In this document: positions 14,227-21,276 of the stretch, piece after piece
How the letters are laid out: the number at the start of each line of letters is the position of its first letter
How positions within the stretch are numbered: the stretch's first letter is position 1
Assembly (NCBI GenBank): GCA_964350195.1
Contig: CAYGJB010000015.1
Location: forward strand, 1 to 26,986
Direction of reading: 5' to 3'
Length of the DNA: 26,986 bases
DNA from: JAJCZB01 sp964350195
GTDB lineage: Bacteria > Babelota > Babeliae > Babelales > Vermiphilaceae
Made by a program: the position numbers and the translations under genes
Notes under the pieces: model-generated
The model's database searches: none
The model's input: the letters and a program-made list of their open reading frames with translations, nothing else
What the model was told of the DNA's origin: nothing

Positions 14227-16092
14227 ATGAACGAAAAAATTACCTTATTAAATAAAGTTGCTTACAGCATGCGTGTTTTGTCGATAAAAATGACAACAAA
14301 AGCGGGATCGGGGCATGTTACTTCCGCATTATCGGTTGCCGATATTATTGCGGCACTTTTTTTTGATGTGATGAAATACGATCCGGATAATTTCGAAAAT
14401 CCTAATAGCGATCGTTTTATTTTATCTAAAGGGCACGCATCCCCTATTTTATACGCAGCATGGCGTGAGCTTGGCAAACTTACCGATCAAGACATATTGT
14501 CCTATCGTAGTTTTAATTCTGTTCTTGAGGGGCATCCCACATTTGCTTTTCCGTACACCGAAGCGGCCACAGGCTCTCTTGGCGTTGGGCTATCTATTGG
14601 AGTAGGCGAGGCGCTTGTAGCAAAGCTAGATAGACGTGACTTTAAAACATTTGTGCTTATGGGAGATAGTGAAGTATCAGAAGGATCAGTGTGGGAAGCG
14701 GTACAGCTTGCTGCATACTATAAGCTTAATAATCTGATTGGCATTATAGATTGCAATCGCTTAGGCCAAAGCACTGCCACGATGGAAGCGCTTGAAGGGG
14801 GTGCGCCAGTTCGCTTTAAAAATATGTTTAATGCGTTTGGTTTCGATACACAGATAGTGAATGGACATGATATGCAAGAGCTGGTGAGCGTGCTTTCCAG
14901 AGCGCGTGATAATAAAAGTGATAAGCCAATGATGATCATTGCAAAAACTAAGAAAGGATACGGAGTTGATATATTTGAAGACAAAGAGGGGTTTCACGGT
15001 AAAGCGCTAAACGAGGATCAAGAAGCTCAAGCGCTGAAACAGCTTAAAAAAAGGTTTGTACGTTATGATGAACCGAATAAGAATATTGAGATTAAAAGCA
15101 CGATTAAAGCTGAAGCGGCTATTCAAAATAAAAAGATCACTCTTTTGGATCCAGATTATAAAACAGGCGAGAAGATACCTACGCGTAAAGCATATGGTGA
15201 GGCATTAGTAGCAATTGGGGGTGTGGATAAAAGTGTAGTCTGCTTGGATGCGGAAGTTAAAAATTCAACCTATGCAGAGCTATTCGAGCAAGCATATCCG
15301 AATCGTTTTTATCAATGCTTTATTGCGGAACAAAACATGGTCTCAATGGCTGTTGGAATGGATAGGCGAGGCAAGCTTCCGTTTGTTTCCACGTTTGGCT
15401 GTTTTTTTTCCCGTGCACATGATCAACTTCGTATGGCGGCAATTGGGCAAGCAGCGTTGCGGTGTTGCGGTTCGCATGCGGGCGTCTCTATAGGTCAGGA
15501 TGGTCCATCGCAAATGGCGCTAGAAGATATTGCATTATTTCGGGGGCTGCCTGATTCGATTGTTTTTTATCCAAGCGATGCAGTGAGCACTCATAAACTT
15601 GTTGGGCTTATGGCAAACTATCATGATGGAATTAGTTATTTGAGGACTACGCGAGGCGCTACGCCAGTGATATATAGCAATAACGAATCATTTGAGATTG
15701 GCGGTTGTAAAGTTCTTAAGCAATCAAAAAAAGATGCGGTGCTTGTGGTTGCTGCTGGTATTACGCTGTTTGAAGCGCTTAAAGCTCATGAACTACTTGC
15801 AAAAGAGGGCATTGCGATTGCACTGATTGATCTTTATTGTATTAAGCCGTTGGACTTAAAAACAATCGTGGCCGTGGCGAACAATGCTAACAATCTAATT
15901 ATTACGGTGGAAGATCATTATCTTGAGGGAGGTATTGGCGAAGCGGTGGCCGCTGCAGTGAGCACGTATGGCATTGAACTGTATCGCTTGGGGGTGAATC
16001 ATTTGCCTCGTTCTGGTTCTCCTGAAGAGCTGATTGCGCATTATGGTATTGATGCTTTATCTATTGCGAATAAAGTTCGGGATATAGGTTGA
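14227..16092 (+). CDS. tkt: Transketolase, one-piece animal-type
   Basis: Transfers two-carbon ketol units between sugar phosphates in the non-oxidative pentose phosphate pathway, using thiamine diphosphate and Mg2+. The 621 residues carry the N-terminal cofactor domain (GSGHVTSALSVAD about 27-39, SKGHASPILYAAW about 67-79) and the cofactor motif GDSEVSEGSVWEA about 146-158 with Asn177. Next come the pyrimidine-binding domain with candidate catalytic Glu368 in IAEQNMVS and SIGQDGPSQMALED, then a C-terminal domain. These segments closely follow the vertebrate-type enzyme. The third position of GDG is Ser. I chose ATG 14227; the frame is open to 14200. It is convergent with a hydrolase 11 bases away, without an obvious terminator. 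Confidence 0.9.
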   Translation: MNEKITLLNKVAYSMRVLSIKMTTKAGSGHVTSALSVADIIAALFFDVMKYDPDNFENPNSDRFILSKGHASPILYAAWRELGKLTDQDILSYRSFNSVLEGHPTFAFPYTEAATGSLGVGLSIGVGEALVAKLDRRDFKTFVLMGDSEVSEGSVWEAVQLAAYYKLNNLIGIIDCNRLGQSTATMEALEGGAPVRFKNMFNAFGFDTQIVNGHDMQELVSVLSRARDNKSDKPMMIIAKTKKGYGVDIFEDKEGFHGKALNEDQEAQALKQLKKRFVRYDEPNKNIEIKSTIKAEAAIQNKKITLLDPDYKTGEKIPTRKAYGEALVAIGGVDKSVVCLDAEVKNSTYAELFEQAYPNRFYQCFIAEQNMVSMAVGMDRRGKLPFVSTFGCFFSRAHDQLRMAAIGQAALRCCGSHAGVSIGQDGPSQMALEDIALFRGLPDSIVFYPSDAVSTHKLVGLMANYHDGISYLRTTRGATPVIYSNNESFEIGGCKVLKQSKKDAVLVVAAGITLFEALKAHELLAKEGIAIALIDLYCIKPLDLKTIVAVANNANNLIITVEDHYLEGGIGEAVAAAVSTYGIELYRLGVNHLPRSGSPEELIAHYGIDALSIANKVRDIG

Positions 16093-16103
16093 TATAGATT
16101 CAA

Positions 16104-17024
16104 TTAAGCAGCAGTCTTTGATTGCTTGGTATAGACACACAGAAGATGATTGCGACAGGGATTACTATCTGATCGATGCCATGCATCAATCACATGAAGA
16201 ATTTGCGGGAGTATGGCGGTGAAATGTTGGCCGGTGAACTCTGTGTGAAAGAGAGCGCGGCCGTTCAGTTTAAGTTTTACTTGGGCAAGCTTGGGATGTT
16301 CTTCAAAATATCTATGTGAAAAGGGGGGCCATTGTATATGAGATTTAAGGTGACCCTTTTTGGTACGATAAAAGTTATATGTTATTTGCGGGGCAAGTAC
16401 TTGCACCATATCAAGGCTTGAATAAAGGGCAATGATCTTTTTAAACAGTTCGTCTTCAATGAATTGCTTGGTGCTTTTTTGTACGGGGCATGCCATAAGA
16501 ATAAGCTCTTCGATATGAAAAGAAGGAAGCTCTTTTTTGTAGCGAACCATGTTGAGTGCAACAGTGCCGCCATGGCTATGAGTAAGGAGGCGGATCACAG
16601 GTTCAGTGTTATGCTTTTGCTTGTATTCTGCTACAATTCGCTCTATTTCTTCGTACAAATTCTTTGCAGCTTCTTTTCTAATATCTGCACTTAATTTGCC
16701 GGACCAGCCAAAAAGATAGAATGTTTCGATCGGGAACATATGAGGAGATACAGCATTGAGCGTGTCTGCGATTTTTTTGAGATAATAATCGGGAGCAAGG
16801 CCTTTTGTGAGTTTTATGCTTGGTTTGCTTTTGAAAAAGCTATGAAAAATAGGACGCCTGATAAAACGGGTGCCATGTACCCAAATGGTGATTGGCGGAT
16901 TTTTTGTAAGATGTGATTGAGGCGAGTGGGCATGCTGCGTGATGGTTACTTTTCTGATGTTTTCCCGCGGTATGCAGGCAGGAATCGAGCAGAGTAAAAA
17001 ATAACAAAGATAAGAGCGATCCAT
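16104..17024 (-). CDS. Putative lipoprotein alpha/beta hydrolase
   Basis: The 306-residue protein has an alpha/beta hydrolase core: strand plus oxyanion segment ITIWVHGT (about 45-52) and nucleophile elbow LLTHSHGG with candidate Ser150. The N-terminus ends in IPAC, a possible lipobox with Cys17, so it may be an exported lipoprotein. YLFGWSG near 103 and LILMACPVQ near 176 are shared with the neighbour at 17066, and a conserved HTEF near the C-terminus could supply the catalytic His. These two are paralogs in tandem, 41 bases apart. The substrate is unknown; lipase or esterase activity is the family's usual role. AAGGATGAG precedes the ATG. Confidence 0.75.
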   Translation of the reverse strand: MDRSYLCYFLLCSIPACIPRENIRKVTITQHAHSPQSHLTKNPPITIWVHGTRFIRRPIFHSFFKSKPSIKLTKGLAPDYYLKKIADTLNAVSPHMFPIETFYLFGWSGKLSADIRKEAAKNLYEEIERIVAEYKQKHNTEPVIRLLTHSHGGTVALNMVRYKKELPSFHIEELILMACPVQKSTKQFIEDELFKKIIALYSSLDMVQVLAPQITYNFYRTKKGHLKSHIQWPPFSHRYFEEHPKLAQVKLKLNGRALFHTEFTGQHFTAILPQILHVIDAWHRSDSNPCRNHLLCVYTKQSKTAA

Positions 17025-17065
17025 ACTAACTCATCCTTATTTATCTGATCAAGATAGCATCCGCC

Positions 17066-18037
17066 TTATCTCCCATCAATAGGTAGCGAAAGGCAACGGC
17101 TTAAAGGGCCTTGGCTGGCTCTTTCTGTGTCTAGCTTGTCTAGGATGAATGGAATCTTTTCAAAGAATACCGGCGTAGTGAACTCTGTATGCATGACGCC
17201 ACGTGAGCTATTGTGAAACCAATGTTGTGCTCGATAGAACATAAGTTCAAAGATGAGCCCTTTATCAACATATTCGGTATGTATCGGCTCTGTTTGCCAG
17301 CAGATACTACTTTGTATCAAATTGTTTTGTGAGCCAAAATGTCTGCCAGAGCCAATCTTATTTATTTGTGCTTTTTGTATCTGTGTAGCAATAGAGCGTA
17401 ACGCTTGCAAGTGCCCCATGTCAGGATGTTCTTTAAGAAAAGAGCGAAATGTTTGAGCCCATTCTTGATCCATAATTTGTACATGATCATCGTGTGAATG
17501 GAGAGAATAAATTGTTTTGAATATTGGGCTGCTTATATGAGATAAAGTTATTTCTTGAACAGGTACTGCCATAAGGATCAAGCGAGAAATTTCAAAAGGT
17601 GCATTCGCTTCTGCGCATTGCTCAGCCATGTGAAGCAGAATGTTACCGCCATGGCTATGTGTGATTATAGTTATAGTAGGCCTTTTATGGTGTAGTTGTT
17701 CGTATGATAATGAAAGCGCTTTGAGCAGATCAAAAAGGTCTTTGCCTGCTTGCTTGCGAACTTCTACTTCGATTTCGCCTGACCAACCAAATACATAGGA
17801 ACTTTCTAAGGAAAATTGCTTTGTATCAGCTTTGGTGAGTGCATTAAGACATTTTTTAATTTGATGCTCTTTATCTAAGGTTTTTGCTGCATGCAATCCT
17901 GCCGACGTTTGTGTGCTGGGGGGAAGCCATCCCGAAAGATCAACATCTCGAAACAGAGTATGCATTTGTGTACCATGTACAAAAATGGTGATTGGTGTTT
18001 GTTGTGATGGTGGTGGAGGTGGTGCTTGCATAAACAT
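17066..18037 (-). CDS. Alpha/beta hydrolase, paralog of the neighbouring gene
   Basis: The 323-residue protein has the oxyanion strand ITIFVHGTQ (about 16-24), YVFGWSG (about 81-87), nucleophile elbow IITHSHGG with candidate Ser128, LILMAVPVQ, and a late HTEF motif as in the gene at 16104. It lacks a full signal peptide. The N-terminus starts MFMQAPPPPP, and the same frame upstream reads ITLLGFSS before a stop, which looks like the end of a signal sequence. The start of the gene may therefore have been lost by mutation, or the real start is misjudged. No good ribosome-binding site is seen before the ATG. Probably a lipase/esterase-like enzyme of unknown substrate. Confidence 0.7.
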   Translation of the reverse strand: MFMQAPPPPPSQQTPITIFVHGTQMHTLFRDVDLSGWLPPSTQTSAGLHAAKTLDKEHQIKKCLNALTKADTKQFSLESSYVFGWSGEIEVEVRKQAGKDLFDLLKALSLSYEQLHHKRPTITIITHSHGGNILLHMAEQCAEANAPFEISRLILMAVPVQEITLSHISSPIFKTIYSLHSHDDHVQIMDQEWAQTFRSFLKEHPDMGHLQALRSIATQIQKAQINKIGSGRHFGSQNNLIQSSICWQTEPIHTEYVDKGLIFELMFYRAQHWFHNSSRGVMHTEFTTPVFFEKIPFILDKLDTERASQGPLSRCLSLPIDGR

Positions 18038-18180
18038 AGAAGAAAACCCTAAAAGAGTGATTTAAAGTCCTCTTTGAGTATAGTTGTATTAGGATAATCT
18101 GCAATTGGAATAGCTTGTTTTGTAGCGCTTTTTATAGGCATACAGATCTATATAAGAAAGTATAACCTCCATTTTGCAAG

Positions 18181-18360
18181 CTATCTCATCGATTTACGCG
18201 ATGCTTGAACTTGCTTTTTGAGCTCATATACCATTTCACTATGATCGTGTTCTTCGTCATGCGTATTTAAATCTACACTTACTAACGCAACAACCGAGCA
18301 TATTTTTAATACCGTTGATACAGATAATAATATACCTGCTATAACGAGTTCTTTGTTCAT
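18181..18360 (-). CDS. Small single-TM peptide of 59 residues
   Basis: Frame MNKELVIAGILLSVSTVLKI, then CSVVALVSVD, has one hydrophobic helix (about 5-29). It is followed by an acidic/His segment (DEEHDHSE) and a basic end. AGAGGA lies 6-7 bases before the ATG, which supports it as a real gene. It precedes the hydrolase gene at 17066 by 143 bases on the same strand. No family recognised. Confidence 0.55.
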   Translation of the reverse strand: MNKELVIAGILLSVSTVLKICSVVALVSVDLNTHDEEHDHSEMVYELKKQVQASRKSMR

Positions 18361-18443
18361 GACTTTTTCCTCTGAATATACTGATCACCTACTGCTTATA
18401 AGTGATGCAGCTTTGAAAGTATGGTTAGAGACAGAAAAGGGTT

Positions 18444-18590
18444 TTATGCGCTAGGCATAGCCCGTTTAGAGGTAAAAAGCCAGGTAACAATAGAGACGGT
18501 AAAGAGAATGAGCGCAAAAGGAGCACGGACGAGCGCTTGTGGTGCATAGAGGTAGCTTCCACTTAAGGCGAGTATGTGCTTGTTTACCAT
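18444..18590 (-). CDS. Small single-TM peptide of 48 residues
   Basis: Starts MVNKHILALSG, with a hydrophobic helix at about 23-39 (APFALILFTVSIVTWLF) and the basic end TSKRAMPSA. A strong AAGGAG precedes the ATG; the frame is open further upstream but without such a signal. It lies on the same strand as the 59-residue peptide, 83 bases away. Function unknown. Confidence 0.5.
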   Translation of the reverse strand: MVNKHILALSGSYLYAPQALVRAPFALILFTVSIVTWLFTSKRAMPSA

Positions 18591-19061
18591 AATGGTACTC
18601 CTTCTGAAAGATGTGATAGATATTAACACTGCTTACTTTTGCTTACTATCTATATCAAGTACCACATAAATAAAAGTTGCGCAAGAGTTTGTAAGAAAAC
18701 TAAATTTATGACAATTTGTGTAGAAGAGGTTGTTTTTTGTATAGAGTCATACGATGATGTTTGTTAATTACTTTCATGCTTATTGTGGGTGATAGAATCG
18801 TTGCTTTGATGCTCAATTGCACAGAATAGAATTTTTCTGATTGTATTCATAGGTAATGGAAAGTCGTCCGGGCCAACCATGAGATTGAATCATGGAATTT
18901 TTGTATCGCTGTAGGGCGCTAAAATCGCTCTGTGTCGAATTGTTATGAGATTTTGGTGGGTATGTGCCGTAAGTATTTCATGTGGCGTTATGATTCGTAT
19001 TTGATTTGAAATTGCAAGCAAGGCTTATTTCTACAAAAATTTTGGAAGCTCTGTGATGCAT
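18591..19061. other. Long non-coding stretch
   Basis: About 470 bases without a supported gene. A 38-codon minus-strand frame at 18764-18880 (MVGPDDFPLP...) has no ribosome-binding site and could be a gene remnant. No repeat, tRNA or clear promoter is seen. Confidence 0.4.
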
Positions 19062-19095
19062 AGCATTAAAGAAAGGCGCAGTATAACACTGCGCC
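19062..19095 (-). terminator. Rho-independent terminator of the lgt-dnaG-rpoD operon
   Basis: On the minus strand, an 8-bp stem GGCGCAGT/ACTGCGCC with loop GTTAT is followed by TTTCTTTAAT. It lies 31 bases after the stop of the last gene. Confidence 0.8.
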
Positions 19096-19126
19096 AATTA
19101 CATAAGCTTTTTTTATACGCCTTTTT

Positions 19127-19888
19127 TTATGCAGCTAAATAATCGGATTGTTCCTGTGCATGGCGAATGATGCGATACATGTTTACTTTCATTTCTGTGT
19201 CGAGTGACTGTGCATATGCTTTGAGTTCTTCATAATCTGCATCAGGGGAGACTGAATGCTTTGTCATGGCGACAGTTGCTATATTCACCATGCCACCAAG
19301 CATTCCAAGGATATGAGTAGGAACTGTTTCTGGATTTTCAGGATCACGTAATATTTCAAAAAAGTTTTGCACTACACCAGAGAAGTTTGCAAGAATCTCT
19401 TTTGTTTGATCATCCATTTTTCCGTTGCCATGGTTAGGTGTGCGCCATAAATCAGTTTTTTTAATGTGTGAGCTAAATGAACGAGAAAGCTCTTCTACGA
19501 GTGTGGGATCAATTTTTAAAGAAGATTTGTTTGGTGCTGGTGCAACTACTGGAATACCATTCACCGGCTTATTTGATTGTAGTACTTGATAAGCTGCTTG
19601 CATGAGTGTGGCAAGTAATTTTTCAATACCTTTGATGCTTGATTGTACTTGTTGATTAGTGAGGACCATAAGAAAGACCCGCACAAATCGATAAAAGAAG
19701 TTGATTGTAGTCTGGGAATTTGGCTTAGGCTTAGTAGCAGATTGTGGGGTAGCTACTGTTGAATTTGAAGTTGTTACTGCTATTTGTTCGGGAGCTACTG
19801 GCTTTGGGTTGATTGAATGGTTGTTTTGTTCTGCAAAAACTGATGTGCACAGTAATGAGAGTAGTAGTGAAGCAAGAAGCTTTTTCAT
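19127..19888 (-). CDS. Secreted protein of unknown function, last gene of the operon
   Basis: 253 residues with a signal peptide (1-19, LLASLLLSLLCTSVFA), a Pro/Thr/Gln/Ser-rich low-complexity linker (about 20-60), and a hydrophobic patch NFFYRFVRVFLMVL near 64-77. A helical region with a conserved-looking core (LVEELSRSFSSHIKK, IRHAQEQSDY) completes it. Start ATG 19888 is spaced correctly after AAGGAG; an ATG six bases upstream abuts the Shine-Dalgarno and is unlikely. It follows the CorC-like gene by 62 bases and precedes the operon terminator. No family recognised. Confidence 0.7.
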   Translation of the reverse strand: MKKLLASLLLSLLCTSVFAEQNNHSINPKPVAPEQIAVTTSNSTVATPQSATKPKPNSQTTINFFYRFVRVFLMVLTNQQVQSSIKGIEKLLATLMQAAYQVLQSNKPVNGIPVVAPAPNKSSLKIDPTLVEELSRSFSSHIKKTDLWRTPNHGNGKMDDQTKEILANFSGVVQNFFEILRDPENPETVPTHILGMLGGMVNIATVAMTKHSVSPDADYEELKAYAQSLDTEMKVNMYRIIRHAQEQSDYLAA

Positions 19889-19950
19889 AGCCATCTCCTT
19901 TTTTAGTAATTGGATTTGATTTTTTACCTTAACGATATGCGGTATAAATA

Positions 19951-21264
19951 TCAATCTTTAGTGATGCTACCCTTTTTTTTCTCTTCAAATATAAGCACTT
20001 GTTTTACGCGTCGAGCACTTACTTTTTGGATTTGAAAATAATACTTTTTGTATTGTACGCGCTCACCTTTTTTGGGCAAATGTTGGAGTTTTTCAGTTAA
20101 GAATCCGCCTAAAGTTGTTGAACTTTCTGTTTCAAAAGAGATATCTAATGTGTCGCTGAGATCTTCAAGTGGAACGCTTGCATCTACAAGCCATCCACCT
20201 TGCTGGAGAGCGAGTATCTTATCAGCAGATGATTCATGTTCATCGTTTATTTCCCCTACAATTTCTTCGAGAACATCTTCAAGCGTAATAAGACCTGTCG
20301 TGATGCCATGCTCGCTAACTACGATGGCAATGTGCATGTGCTGTGCGCGAAATTCTTGCAATAACTGACTAATTTTGACTGATTCTGGTACAAAAAGAAT
20401 AGGACGAATTAGATCCTTAAGTGGCTTGTCTTGCTTGTGAGAAATCATATTGAATATATCTTTTTGATGGACCATGCCAATAATGTTATCTGTTCTATCT
20501 TCATACACAGGAAGACGAGTGAAATGATGTTCAGCAAATATTTCTAAAATTTGAGGTATTGTTGTTTCAACATTAATGGAAATAATGTCTGGAGACGGTA
20601 CCATGATATCTCTCACTGGGATACGCCCGAGATCAAAGATATTACGAAGCATTTCGGTTTTTTCTTTTTCAAGTATACCTTGTGCATGGATGTAATCGAT
20701 TAGAAATCGAATTTCTCGTTCTGATGATACCCATTCTGTACCGGTACCAACATTTTTCTTGCTAATGCGATACAGCATACCATCAGAAAATCTGATAAGG
20801 ACGGTAACGAGTGGATACAAAAGGTAATACACGAGATATACGAGCCAAACCATAGAGGAGAAAAGTCGTTCTCCTCTACTGCGAGCAAGATTTTTTGGTA
20901 GTATTTCACCAAAAAGAATAATCATGATACCAGCAATGGCTACACCAAGTGAAAATCCCCAGCCGCTTGATAAATCAAAATGAGTGAAAACAGTTTCAGT
21001 GATGTTGGTTGCAAGTGCTGCACAGAGTACATCAGCAAAGCTGCTCACGATCAGCGTAGTGATTAATACGCGATGGGGATTCTTTTCAAGTGCATGAAAA
21101 ATAATCTCATAGCGTGTATTAACCTGCTTTGCGAGCTCTTTTAATCTAAAAAGACGGAGCGCTGTTATGCTTGTTTCAAGAAAAGCAAATACAGCCCGCA
21201 CAAAGAGCGAAATGAAAAAGAAAATTAACGACGGATATAACTGAGACAGTAGGGGGACTTCCAT
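19951..21264 (-). CDS. CNNM/CorC-HlyC-family membrane protein (hemolysin-type, CBS pair)
   Basis: 437 residues in the usual order: an N-terminal DUF21/CNNM membrane domain (about 1-190, four hydrophobic helices, with FGEILPKNLA near 117-126), then a CBS-domain pair (about 210-330, VRDIMVPSPDIISI and HFTRLPVYE), then HIAIVVSEHGITTGLITLED with LEEIVGEINDE, and a C-terminal CorC/HlyC transporter-associated domain (about 350-425). Family members are linked to Mg2+ or Co2+ transport; hemolysin is a historical label. AAGGAG precedes the ATG. The gene starts 12 bases after rpoD ends, so they are probably cotranscribed. Confidence 0.88.
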   Translation of the reverse strand: MEVPLLSQLYPSLIFFFISLFVRAVFAFLETSITALRLFRLKELAKQVNTRYEIIFHALEKNPHRVLITTLIVSSFADVLCAALATNITETVFTHFDLSSGWGFSLGVAIAGIMIILFGEILPKNLARSRGERLFSSMVWLVYLVYYLLYPLVTVLIRFSDGMLYRISKKNVGTGTEWVSSEREIRFLIDYIHAQGILEKEKTEMLRNIFDLGRIPVRDIMVPSPDIISINVETTIPQILEIFAEHHFTRLPVYEDRTDNIIGMVHQKDIFNMISHKQDKPLKDLIRPILFVPESVKISQLLQEFRAQHMHIAIVVSEHGITTGLITLEDVLEEIVGEINDEHESSADKILALQQGGWLVDASVPLEDLSDTLDISFETESSTTLGGFLTEKLQHLPKKGERVQYKKYYFQIQKVSARRVKQVLIFEEKKKGSITKD

Positions 21265-21276
21265 GGGTATAACTCC

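Noticed and set aside
18049..18141. 30-codon minus-strand frame before the hydrolase gene
   Set aside because: The GGAGG upstream is too far from the ATG and the peptide has no recognisable feature.
18764..18880. 38-codon minus-strand frame starting MVGPDDFPLP
   Set aside because: It reads protein-like but has no ribosome-binding site and no recognisable family; mentioned only as a possible remnant.
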